Shown piece after piece: positions 26,010 to 33,889 of a DNA stretch of 49,254 nucleotides. The DNA lies in the NCBI RefSeq assembly GCF_002282565.1, contig NZ_NCJT01000013.1:1-49254 (forward strand), given 5' to 3'. Made by a program: the position numbers and the translations under genes. The stretch is from Hyphomonas sp. 34-62-18. Lineage in GTDB: Bacteria > Pseudomonadota > Alphaproteobacteria > Caulobacterales > Hyphomonadaceae. Within the stretch, counting starts at the first letter, position 1, and each line of letters begins with the position of its first letter. The notes beneath the pieces are model-generated. The model ran no database searches. It was not told the DNA's origin and saw only the letters and a program-made list of their open reading frames with translations.

Positions 26010-27030
26010 TCAGGCCCGGCCCAGAAAATCCCGGATCAAAGTGGCCGCACGTGCAGACGCGGAGCCGGACCCGGCATTGATGGCGGCGGCAAAGCCTGCC
26101 GTCTGCCGGGGTGCAAACTTTGGATGGTCTGCTTTTGCTGAACTGATCAGGAGCAGTGCTTCCTCTGCAGAACCGGCAACCTCGCCAAAGGCCCAGTGCC
26201 GATAGAAGGGGCTGTCCCGCCAGTTGGCATCATGTGCATTCAGGAACACGCAGGGTTTCGGCGTTTGCAGGAACTCGTAGACCTGGCTGCTCACATCCCC
26301 CACATAAATGTCAGCTGTGCGGGTGTAGTCCATATTGATGGAATGAATGCTGCCACCATCAAATCTGAGATTTGGTGCCTGAGCCGACGTGGAAAGCTGA
26401 TCGAACAACCGCCTGCCTTTGCCGCGCAGCCTCAGATGAGGGGCGATGATGAAATTGAAGTCCGGCATCTTTGCAAATGCTTCGACCAAAGACGGTCCAA
26501 ACCTCAGCCAGGAACTGAGGCCAGCATCAAAATGCGGATTGTAGAGCACAACCGGCCGGTCATTGTCGAAGAAGCGCGGCGGGGCCGGTGGCAACACGTC
26601 AAACTTGCAGTAGCCGATGACATGGCAGGTTTCTGCGGTCGCGAGGCCATAGTTCAGGAAGGCATCATAGTCTTTCTGACCAGCGACAAAAACCAGATCA
26701 AAGAGCCGTATACGGTCTTCATATCCCTTTTCCCGGTCGCCGGCGCCGTGAAGAATATGGATCAACTTTGGGCAGCGCTGGCCAAGAATCTTCTTCAAGG
26801 CGGTTGAAGTGCGCTCCGGCGTGAGAATGGCGAGGCAAAAGCTCTGGCGCATGTGCCGTAATCAGCTGCTCGTGCCAATCTGTCGGTACAAGGATGTCTG
26901 TGTGAATACCCCCACGGGCCAGCTCTCTGGCGGGCCCCAGAACATGCAGCAGTTGGTGTGCCTCTCCAATTGCCAGCACAAGCACGCGAGGCGGCGTGGC
27001 AGATTTTCCGGGAGAAGCGGGTGCGTGCAT
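26010..27030 (-). pseudogene. Frameshifted CDP-glycerol glycerophosphotransferase-like gene
   Basis: The N-terminal part (from ATG 27030, VLVLAIGEAHQLLHVLGPA, a GT-B type Rossmann start) and the C-terminal part (LAILTPERTSTALKKILG, LIHILHGAGDRE, VVLYNPHFDAGL, DIYVGDVSSQVYEFL, then a late DRE/NAHD region) lie in different frames. They join smoothly if one base is removed from the AAAA tract at 26837-26840, giving HAPEL-CLAILTPERT. Together they would make ~339 residues resembling glycerophosphotransferases that move phosphoglycerol units from CDP-glycerol. The gene is five bases after a nucleotidyltransferase gene, so it is probably part of the head-group operon. Either a recent inactivating indel or a sequence error explains the break; the C-terminal half alone (ATG 26852) would lack the first domain. 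Confidence 0.75.
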
Positions 27031-27035
27031 GCGCG

Positions 27036-27755
27036 CTAGAAGCCGTTTTTCTGGAGGCCCTCGAAATCCGAAACCGTGTCGACCTCAGCCCAGCGATGCC
27101 CTTTGATCAGAACCGTTTCTACACAGTCTTCCGTGTTGGCAATGGCATTGATCGCTTTCAGGAACCAGGCCTGAACGCCGTCCTGGGTGCGCATCATCTG
27201 TTCCAGCTTGCTGCGGAAAATCTCCGGCCCCTGTCCCATGAAGCGCAGAATGCCAATGGACTCGGCATCTGTTTCGCTGGCGGAAAGCGTCTTGCCGATA
27301 GCCCTCAGGGTTGATCCGGAGAGAGTGACTTTCATATCGTCCAGATCGTAGGCGGGTTTCTGGTCGATCGTCACGGTGATCGGGGCAGGCGGCGCGGCTA
27401 TGACCTTTTGTATGAGATCCAGCGCAAACAGCGTGTCCCCATTGATCAGGAGAAAATCATCATCCATCCGCTCCCGGACCATCCAGCAGCTGGCAAGGTT
27501 ATCTGCCACCTGGAAAAAAGGATTGAAAAACGGGATGGCTTTCAACGGGCCCGACCGGCGGGCCAGTTCGGCCTCCACGAGGTTGGGGAGAAAGCCTGTC
27601 ACCACCGTCACATCGCGGATGCCGGCGGCCTCAAGCGTGTCCAGCTGATACCCCAGAAGCGTGGTGCCCTGAACGGGCAACAGGCATTTCGGGCGGGACT
27701 CGGTGAGCGGCAGAAGGCGCGAGCCGCGTCCGGCGCTCAGGAGAATAGCTTTCAT
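27036..27755 (-). CDS. Nucleotidyltransferase, LicC/cytidylyltransferase-like
   Basis: Cytosolic NTP transferase of 239 residues with the pyrophosphorylase signature (SAGRGSRLLPLTESRPKCLL, residues 7-26), DNLASCW and LLINGDTLF, resembling phosphocholine/phospho-alcohol cytidylyltransferases. It would activate a phosphorylated head group as CDP- (or other NDP-) derivative. Caulobacter uses a phosphoglycerate cytidylyltransferase (CpgD) for ceramide diphosphoglycerate; from memory this gene and the one at 30120-30917 are both candidates for that role, and I cannot choose. Start ATG 27755 overlaps the preceding HAD gene stop by four bases, and the frameshifted glycerophosphotransferase-like gene follows. 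Confidence 0.8.
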   Translation of the reverse strand: MKAILLSAGRGSRLLPLTESRPKCLLPVQGTTLLGYQLDTLEAAGIRDVTVVTGFLPNLVEAELARRSGPLKAIPFFNPFFQVADNLASCWMVRERMDDDFLLINGDTLFALDLIQKVIAAPPAPITVTIDQKPAYDLDDMKVTLSGSTLRAIGKTLSASETDAESIGILRFMGQGPEIFRSKLEQMMRTQDGVQAWFLKAINAIANTEDCVETVLIKGHRWAEVDTVSDFEGLQKNGF

Positions 27756-28441
27756 TTGGAAGCGCTCACTTTCTCGGAAAGGAAGCCGATGTCCGGCAGG
27801 TTCAGATCGGCGATGGTAAGGTTCAGTCTTTGCGCCGCCTTCCGCAATCCGGAGGATGGGTTCACCGCAACGCCGAGGTCGGAATTGAGAAGCATATCAA
27901 GATCAGAGACGTGATCGCTGTAAGCAAAGGTGGCGCGCTCAATTCCGTGCGCCTCAATGCGTCGCAGTTTTTCTGCGCCATAGCAATTTGCGCCTGCAAG
28001 CCTGGGGGCAGGCACATCACTTTGCGCTGACCAGTCCAGCCGCGTTGCGATCACTTCATGAAATCCAAGGGCGCGTGCCAATTCATCCGCAACAAGATCA
28101 ACCGACGCCGTCGCGATAATCAGCCGGTGCCCCTTCGCGGCGTGCCAGCGAATTGCCTCGACCGCGCCGGGGCGCAGCCCGGATCTCACTTCCCGCTCAA
28201 TGAATGCTGCTGCCGCCGTTTCAAGTTCGGCTTTGGAAAGGTGGGCGAGCGATCGCAGGCTGACCACTTTCACCGAGTCCCGGCTGGCGAGGCCCAGCTT
28301 GTATCCTGCCCCCTGCACAAGAATGCGGGCGAGGTGCAGCAGGAAGGCCGGCCGTTTCCGGTTCACGAAGATCAGGAAGCGGGTCCAGGTCGGCGCCCGG
28401 GTAATCGTTTTATCAAGGTCGAAGATGGCAATTGCGGTCAT
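27752..28441 (-). CDS. HAD-IB family phosphatase
   Basis: Haloacid-dehalogenase phosphatase of 229 residues related to phosphoserine phosphatase and PgpC. The catalytic DxDxT is D8-L-D10-K-T12 (FDLDKTIT), motif II is in LIIATASVD, the Lys in GAEKLRRI, and the acid motif in YSDHVSDLDML. ATG 28441 is preceded by GGAGGG and lies five bases after the CDP-alcohol phosphatidyltransferase stop. PgpC-type enzymes remove the terminal phosphate from phosphatidylglycerophosphate after a CDP-alcohol transferase has acted, and the gene order here fits an equivalent step for another lipid; that is inference. Confidence 0.85.
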   Translation of the reverse strand: MTAIAIFDLDKTITRAPTWTRFLIFVNRKRPAFLLHLARILVQGAGYKLGLASRDSVKVVSLRSLAHLSKAELETAAAAFIEREVRSGLRPGAVEAIRWHAAKGHRLIIATASVDLVADELARALGFHEVIATRLDWSAQSDVPAPRLAGANCYGAEKLRRIEAHGIERATFAYSDHVSDLDMLLNSDLGVAVNPSSGLRKAAQRLNLTIADLNLPDIGFLSEKVSASK

Positions 28442-28446
28442 GGGGA

Positions 28447-29583
28447 TCAGCCCTCCAACCACGAAACGGGGCGCGATTTCCCTGCCATCGCCTGCACCAG
28501 CCTTCCGCCATGGAAGATCAGGCAGATGAGCGTCCATGCGGCGACCGCCACAAAACCCCAGCCTGGCTGGCCGACTAGCACCGCCCCCATGAAGATCAGC
28601 ATATTGGGGTTCCTGCGCGCAGTGATTTCCCGCATGAAGCTGTCGATGGGCTGCCAGACATGGATGTGGAACCCGAAGCGCCGGATGAACTCGCCTTCTT
28701 CCAGCCGGTTCAGCACATAGCCGGCAAGGATCATCGCCAGCGACCCGGCGAGCAAGGTTTGCGAGGGACCATCATCCGCGCCCTGCAGGCCAACAAACAT
28801 GGCCCAATACCAGAAGGGCGGATGGATCAGGTCGATCCCGTGATCGTAGATGTTGCCCCAGTTTGAATAGGTCATCGTGGTGCGCGCGAGTTTGCCATCC
28901 ACCGTGTCCAGGAACGTCATGACCCAGGCCGCCGCAAGCCCGGCAACCCACGCCCCGTTCCAGAACAGCCAGAACGCGATGACGACGAATGCGAGGCTCG
29001 CTGTCGTGACGGTGTTGGGCGAAATGCGCAGAAAGGCACAGAGCCGGGTGATGTGAAATGCCGGGAAGGGCCATGCATATTTGGTCACAAGGTCTGTCAC
29101 GCCCTTGTAGGAGCCCTTGAACAATATGCGCTCAATGTCGATCGTCTTCTCGTCGCGCATCGACAGCGCGTAAGGCACTTCCCGTTTGCGCAGGCTCTTG
29201 TTGTAGGCGTCGGCAAAGTCATGCATGTCGCCGGGCGTCAGGCCCGCAGCCTTCAGTTCCTCGCGATTGACAGTCGGGCGATCAAACAAGGCCAGGAGCG
29301 TGCGCTCATCCGTCCCGGCGGGCAGATGAATGGCGACCAGCCGCTCGCCTTGTCCATTCGCCGCTGGCGTCAGCAGCGCGGAGCCGGGCTGGGCCAGCAG
29401 GTTACGCTGCAGAGAAGGGGACAACACCCATTCGAGACCAGCCAGCAGCCGTCCGTTCGTTTGATCCACATCAGCGGCCCCCGCCTTCATCCAGGCGCGG
29501 CGCTGCCACTCGTGAAGATCAAGCCCCCAGAGCTTTGAGGGCAATTCCCCTAGCAGGCGAACCGAGACGGCGTTTGGTGTCAT
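28447..29583 (-). CDS. CDP-alcohol phosphatidyltransferase with degenerate N-terminal domain
   Basis: Integral-membrane transferase of 378 residues. The full CDP-OH-P signature is present: D226-x2-D229-G230-x2-A-R234-x8-G243-x3-D247-x3-D251. Several hydrophobic helices follow residue ~190. The first ~150 residues (VRLLGELPSKLWGLDLHEWQ) look like a nucleotidyltransferase-type domain without its GxGxR active loop, as in inositol-phosphate cytidylyltransferase/transferase fusions, so it may be a dead domain. ATG 29583 chosen; the frame is open to 29700. The enzyme would displace CMP from a CDP-activated lipid or alcohol. It heads a leftward operon with a HAD phosphatase, nucleotidyltransferase and glycerophosphotransferase-like gene. 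Confidence 0.88.
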   Translation of the reverse strand: MTPNAVSVRLLGELPSKLWGLDLHEWQRRAWMKAGAADVDQTNGRLLAGLEWVLSPSLQRNLLAQPGSALLTPAANGQGERLVAIHLPAGTDERTLLALFDRPTVNREELKAAGLTPGDMHDFADAYNKSLRKREVPYALSMRDEKTIDIERILFKGSYKGVTDLVTKYAWPFPAFHITRLCAFLRISPNTVTTASLAFVVIAFWLFWNGAWVAGLAAAWVMTFLDTVDGKLARTTMTYSNWGNIYDHGIDLIHPPFWYWAMFVGLQGADDGPSQTLLAGSLAMILAGYVLNRLEEGEFIRRFGFHIHVWQPIDSFMREITARRNPNMLIFMGAVLVGQPGWGFVAVAAWTLICLIFHGGRLVQAMAGKSRPVSWLEG

Positions 29584-29656
29584 AAGGCGAATAACTCTAG
29601 AGTGTTCAGCGGAAAGTGGGCTCTTGGATGAGACCGGCAGAAGGAGAAAGAGCGTC

Positions 29657-30097
29657 ATGCATCGCAATGCAACCTTTGAAACATTTGGTGGCAGCCGCAC
29701 CCTGATCCGCGACTACGCTCATTGGAGTGTCCAGGTACGGCCCAAGCAGGTCACACTCGGCGCGCTCATAATTCTCTCGCACAGCGAAGCAACCGCGTTT
29801 TCCGCCCTGCCGGCCGAGGCATTTGCCGAACTCGCGACCGTTGTCAAAGACGCCGAAGCAGTTTGCGCCCAAACCTTTGCGAACGCGAAAATCAACTATC
29901 TCATGCTTATGATGGTGGATCCCCATGTCCATTTCCATGTTCTGCCGCGTTATGCCGCCCCGGTGATGTTTGAAGGAACCGCCTACACCGATCCGGGCTG
30001 GCCCGGACAGCCTGTCCTCACAGTGTCGGAGGGGCTGGCCGATCCTGGCGCCGTTGCCAATCGGCTGCGGGCAGTTTGGCCCAAATCCATCGCATGA
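29657..30097 (+). CDS. HIT-family nucleotide-binding protein
   Basis: Histidine-triad hydrolase/transferase of 146 residues with the triad HVHFHVLPRY and the upstream ALIILSHSEA strand and NYLMLMMVDPH. Such proteins hydrolyse nucleotidyl adducts or dinucleoside polyphosphates. ATG 29657 has AGGAG about 11 bases upstream; a TTG at 29624 is less likely. It is divergent from the CDP-alcohol phosphatidyltransferase and convergent with the nucleotidyltransferase on the right, from which it is 22 bases away. HIT proteins could clean up unused CDP-intermediates, but this is speculation. Confidence 0.88.
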   Translation: MHRNATFETFGGSRTLIRDYAHWSVQVRPKQVTLGALIILSHSEATAFSALPAEAFAELATVVKDAEAVCAQTFANAKINYLMLMMVDPHVHFHVLPRYAAPVMFEGTAYTDPGWPGQPVLTVSEGLADPGAVANRLRAVWPKSIA

Positions 30098-30119
30098 ATG
30101 TCAGTGGGCATGTGGGTCG

Positions 30120-30917
30120 TCAGCTTTGCGGTCTGCCAGCAATGATGCTCCGAACGAGCTCAAGATCCGCTTGAGAATCGACATCTATGGCCGCCTCCGC
30201 AAAGGGCATGACGACGACTCCCGCCCGCGCGCCCAGCCGTGCAGAGATCAGCTCGAAAGCCCGGTGAACATCTGGCCTGCCAATCAGCAGCCGCAGCGCG
30301 GTTACCAGGCCGAACCGCCAGGCAATCTTCCATGGCTGCTTCCGGTCCTGTTCCGCCTCTCTCCAGAACCGGATGATCCTCAGGGCTTCCGGAGAGTTGA
30401 CGAAAAACAGATTGCAGCCCGACATCGGAGACCCGCCGAACGGGATGTAGGTGCGCCTCGTTTCCGGATACTGCGCCTGGATCGTTTCCCTGGACGCCAG
30501 CCCTACGGTCAGATCGGCGCCGCCGCGGATTGCTTCCCCAACGAAGTGATCCACCATCTCCGCCGTCAGCAGCGCATGATCGCAGGTGGTGACCAGAAGC
30601 GGTAACTGCACGCCGCCTTCAATCGCGCCTAATAGGCTGGAGGCTGGGCCGCCAGAGACGGAAACAGCTGCTTTGGCGGCAATTCCGGCGCTGGCATTTT
30701 CGAGAATTTGTTGTTCAAGCCCCGATACGTAGGGGGCATCACGAAGGCGGCCACTGCCCGTCAGGGCGCGGAGCACTCTGGAAAGCATCGGTGCTCCACC
30801 GATCTCGATCAGTGCTTTGCTTGCAACGCCATGGGATGCGGCAAGCGCATCCCCGCTCGCGCGCGCGCCTGCCAGAACAAGCGCATTCACCGTGTCGCGC
30901 GCGGTGGTATGGCTCAA
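30120..30917 (-). CDS. MobA-like NTP transferase, candidate CDP-glycerate synthase
   Basis: Nucleotidyltransferase-fold protein of 265 residues with an altered loop (ALVLAGARASGDALAA, SKALIEIGGAPMLSRVLRAL) and acidic metal-site segment LLVTTCDHALL. Start is TTG 30917, overlapping the ceramide synthase stop by 4 bases (TTGA), or GTG 30890. Tight coupling to the ceramide synthase suggests it acts on a sphingolipid precursor. In Caulobacter a nucleotidyltransferase near the ceramide synthase gene (CpgD) makes CDP-glycerate; I regard this as a likely but unproven counterpart, the other candidate being 27036-27755. Confidence 0.72.
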   Translation of the reverse strand: MSHTTARDTVNALVLAGARASGDALAASHGVASKALIEIGGAPMLSRVLRALTGSGRLRDAPYVSGLEQQILENASAGIAAKAAVSVSGGPASSLLGAIEGGVQLPLLVTTCDHALLTAEMVDHFVGEAIRGGADLTVGLASRETIQAQYPETRRTYIPFGGSPMSGCNLFFVNSPEALRIIRFWREAEQDRKQPWKIAWRFGLVTALRLLIGRPDVHRAFELISARLGARAGVVVMPFAEAAIDVDSQADLELVRSIIAGRPQS

Positions 30918-32098
30918 AGGGGTTTTCCGTAGATGCGGTAGGTCTTGTATTTCGGCGCGTCGAACAGCGAAATGATGTTGATCAGATTACTGTTCGTTTC
31001 GAGGATCCACGAAGCTTCGATGTTGCGCACGCCCCTGGCATGCTGCGCCGCCAATGTCATGCTGCAGGTGGCGGCCATCGTCTGAACACCGCGGCGCGTC
31101 TTGTGGAATTTCCGCCGCATGCCGGCCAGAGGAATCCGCGCCGTGGTCGTGCCTGCAATCTTCAGCCGGTGCAGGAACTGAATCCAGCCGAAGGGCAAAA
31201 GGCGCCCGTTGAGGCCATCGGCCGCTTCAAAAATGTCCGGCAGAACCAGCGCGAAACAGGCAGGCTCGTCATCAATCAGCCCGATCCACAGATTGTCTGG
31301 TGTGATGAGCGGTTTCAGTTCCTTGGCCATATGCGTGATTTCGGCCTTGCCGAAAGGCACAAAACCCCAATTGCCGGACCAGGCATCATCAAAGATGTCG
31401 AGGATCTGGTTGATCTCGTTTTCATAATTGCGGCTGTCCAGATTGCGGATCTTCAACCGCGGGTCCCGCTCAAACCCTTCAATCAGCCTACGTGCAATTG
31501 GTGGAGGTTCAAACGTCTCGCCCATGCGGATCATGTAGGCAAACATGTCCATCGCCTTGGAATAGCCGATACGTTCCAGGGCAGGGGCGTAGTCAGGCCG
31601 TCCATGCAGCATCATCATGACGGGCGGCGTATCAAAGCCGTCAACCAGCAGGCCACATTCTTCGTTCACGGAAAAGTTGAACGGGCCTGCAATCCGCAGC
31701 ATGCCTTTCTGGCGTAGCCACGCCTCCGCCGCCTGCATGAGGGCAGCAACGGTCTCCTCATCTTCCTGAAGCGTGTCCAGAAAACCGAAATGCCCGGTCT
31801 GATCATTGTGCCGCGCCAGATGCGCAGGATTTACGAACACGGCAATCCTGCCAACAGGTTCGCCGCCGCGCCAGGCCAGCAGCAATTCATGCGGCATCTG
31901 GGCGAGCGCGGGGTTCTTGCGCGGATCAATCTGTGCGGCGCGTTCAAACCTGAGAGGCGCGCGCCAGGCGGGCAGGTTGCCATAGGCGCGGTAGGGCAGA
32001 TCAAGAAAAGCCTTGCGGTCTGCCGCAGTCGCCACCGGCCGGACAGTCACAGACTCGCCGGCCATCGGCAGGCTCTGGATCGGCGCATGGACGTTCAT
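30914..32098 (-). CDS. bcerS: GNAT-like bacterial ceramide synthase
   Basis: 394-residue protein resembling the YghO/GNAT-type acyltransferases. Key segments are PFNFSVNEECGLLVDGFDTPP, MMMLHGRPDY, LWIGLIDDEPACFALVLPD and the C-terminal ASWILETNSNLINIISLFD followed by YRIYGKPL, a known hallmark of this family. In Caulobacter this protein adds the N-acyl chain to 3-oxosphinganine to give 3-oxoceramide. The pathway core (Spt, ACP, CerR, acyl-ACP synthetase) is in the same region, which supports the assignment. Its ATG overlaps the DUF2141 gene stop by 4 bases and a nucleotidyltransferase follows with another overlap. No signal or membrane helix is evident. Confidence 0.85.
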   Translation of the reverse strand: MNVHAPIQSLPMAGESVTVRPVATAADRKAFLDLPYRAYGNLPAWRAPLRFERAAQIDPRKNPALAQMPHELLLAWRGGEPVGRIAVFVNPAHLARHNDQTGHFGFLDTLQEDEETVAALMQAAEAWLRQKGMLRIAGPFNFSVNEECGLLVDGFDTPPVMMMLHGRPDYAPALERIGYSKAMDMFAYMIRMGETFEPPPIARRLIEGFERDPRLKIRNLDSRNYENEINQILDIFDDAWSGNWGFVPFGKAEITHMAKELKPLITPDNLWIGLIDDEPACFALVLPDIFEAADGLNGRLLPFGWIQFLHRLKIAGTTTARIPLAGMRRKFHKTRRGVQTMAATCSMTLAAQHARGVRNIEASWILETNSNLINIISLFDAPKYKTYRIYGKPL

Positions 32099-32580
32099 TT
32101 GCGCAGCTCAAGCCGGATCGTCGTCATGTCTTCGCCGGCCTTGAACGCGGCTTCCTCGAACTTCGGCATGCGTAGTTTGAGCTTGCGATTGTTCGAGAGG
32201 GCAAACGGCTCTGCCGGCAGCATGTTCCACTGACGGTCGAGTTCCCGGTCTCCGTCCACGTCGTGATATGCGGCTACGGCGTAAGCGCCCGGGCCCGGCA
32301 AATCGAAACAGACCCTCTGCGTACCCCCTTCAGCAGGTACGCGTACCCGTTTAAGGCGAGAAGCCTTCTTCAGGAAGTCGCGTTCACTCGGGCTATAAAG
32401 CTCAACTGTCAGGATGCCCGTCGCAGTCGCGCCAGCAACCAGCACCTCTATCTGCGGCGACCTTTCACCACAAATCGCTCCAGCCTCGTCAGCACGAATA
32501 TTCAGGACATTGAGAGATTGGGCCGTTGCCGACTGGCAAAACATCGCCATCATCAGCATCAGAACCTTGCCAAGGTGCAT
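32095..32580 (-). CDS. Secreted DUF2141-domain protein
   Basis: 161-residue secreted beta-sandwich protein. Signal peptide MHLGKVLMLMMAMFCQSATA with cleavage after ATA. The family signature is visible as CFDLPGPGAYAVAAYHDVDGD (split as CFDLPGPGAYAVA and AYHDVDGDRELDRQWNM) and PAEPFALSNNRKLKL. Role unknown in the family. It is the first gene of the leftward ceramide-synthase operon and is divergent from the LptF-like permease across ~130 bases, so a periplasmic part in sphingolipid handling is possible. ATG 32580 is used instead of 32604 because it gives the cleaner signal peptide. Confidence 0.8.
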   Translation of the reverse strand: MHLGKVLMLMMAMFCQSATAQSLNVLNIRADEAGAICGERSPQIEVLVAGATATGILTVELYSPSERDFLKKASRLKRVRVPAEGGTQRVCFDLPGPGAYAVAAYHDVDGDRELDRQWNMLPAEPFALSNNRKLKLRMPKFEEAAFKAGEDMTTIRLELRK

Positions 32581-32710
32581 CAACACAGTCCTATTGTGAC
32601 ACATACGCTTCAGTTTGTTAGTAGCGCTAAGCCGGTGCAGGGATCAATGGACTGTCACACGGGATGCTATAACAATGTCAGTAGAATGCGGTCGGTCGAG
32701 GGAATGAGTA

Positions 32711-33889
32711 ATGATTGCCAGGCTTGATCGCTACCTGATCCGTAGCTTTCTTGGCATGTTTGCTGGCCTCACCGCGCTGGCGATGGCCCTTTTGCTGCTG
32801 GAAAGGCTGATCCGCATCACGGAGCTCGTTTCAGGCTCGGGAAACGCCCTGCTGTCCGGCTCTCTGCTCGTCGCGAACCTGATTCCACACTATCTGAATC
32901 TGGCTCTGCCCGGCGCCTTTCTGATCTCGATGATCCTGACGATAGACCGGCTCAGCCGCTCGGGCGAAATCGTCGCCCTCATGGCCGCCGGCGTCTCGCT
33001 TTACCGGATCGTCCGGCCCTTTCTGGCTGTTGCGATCGTTCTGGCGGCGGCATCGCTTTTGATTTCGGGCTTCCTCCAGCCGCTCTCCCGGTACTCTTAC
33101 CGCGAAATCGTCTATAACCTTCAGCATCAGTCCGTGCTGTCCGTTTTCCAGGAACAGAAGTTTGTCCAGTACAATGACCGGATCATCTGGACCGACAGCG
33201 TACAGCCTTCCAGCCGCCGCCTGGGGCAAACCTTTATTCTGGAAACCGAACCGGATGGAACGCGCACCCTGCTGACCGGCCGCACAGGTTTGCTGCAGGA
33301 GCCGCGCGCCGGAGAGTGGGAAATCATCCTTCAGGAGGGGACAGGCGCCTCCTATCGCGAAAGCGAACCGCTGGACGAGTATGATCAGATCGCATTCGGC
33401 GAACTGATCTGGCCCGTGATCCCGGATGCTGGCCAGTATCGCGAACGCGGCAATGATGAGCGCGAGCTGTTCCTCTCCGAGCTGCTCAGCTCGTCGTCTA
33501 CGGATGGTGAAAGCGGCGTTGCGCCAGCAGTCGCTGCTTCCGCTTTCCATGACCGCACCAGCCGCGCTGCCTTGCTGCTGGTGATGCCGCTCATCGCCGT
33601 CATCCTTGGCCTCAACCTTGGCCGGATCGCCCGGTCCAGCGGGGTGATCGTTGGCATCCTGATCCTTCTGGGCGTTCAGAAGGTTCTGGAGTTTACGCTG
33701 GTCCAGGCCAGCGGCGGCGTGATCCCGCCCTGGACAGGCTTCTGGCCCATTGTGGCGCTGGTTGCGGTCGCGGCGTTCGTGCTCTTCCAGCGGCTCTCGG
33801 AGGGCAGCCTTCTGACCAGCCGCCGTCAGATCGCCGCCTATAAGGGCACCGATTATGCCAGCGCGCTTGCCGGAAGGCAGGCGTCATGA
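32711..33889 (+). CDS. LptF/YjgP-like permease, sphingolipid-cluster paralog
   Basis: 392-residue inner-membrane permease of the LptF/LptG family. An N-terminal helical pair (YLIRSFLGMFAGLTALAMALLLL) is followed by DRLSRSGEIVALMAAGVSLYRI, a typical coupling-helix region, then a beta-rich periplasmic domain (~residues 140-290) and C-terminal helices. LptF and LptG with LptB2 extract lipopolysaccharide from the inner membrane. Here the gene is embedded in the sphingolipid locus and coupled to an LptG-like gene and a lipid kinase, so a dedicated lipid cargo is plausible. Start ATG 32711 follows GAGGG by 8 bases. Whether this is the only LptF of the genome cannot be seen here. Confidence 0.88.
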   Translation: MIARLDRYLIRSFLGMFAGLTALAMALLLLERLIRITELVSGSGNALLSGSLLVANLIPHYLNLALPGAFLISMILTIDRLSRSGEIVALMAAGVSLYRIVRPFLAVAIVLAAASLLISGFLQPLSRYSYREIVYNLQHQSVLSVFQEQKFVQYNDRIIWTDSVQPSSRRLGQTFILETEPDGTRTLLTGRTGLLQEPRAGEWEIILQEGTGASYRESEPLDEYDQIAFGELIWPVIPDAGQYRERGNDERELFLSELLSSSSTDGESGVAPAVAASAFHDRTSRAALLLVMPLIAVILGLNLGRIARSSGVIVGILILLGVQKVLEFTLVQASGGVIPPWTGFWPIVALVAVAAFVLFQRLSEGSLLTSRRQIAAYKGTDYASALAGRQAS

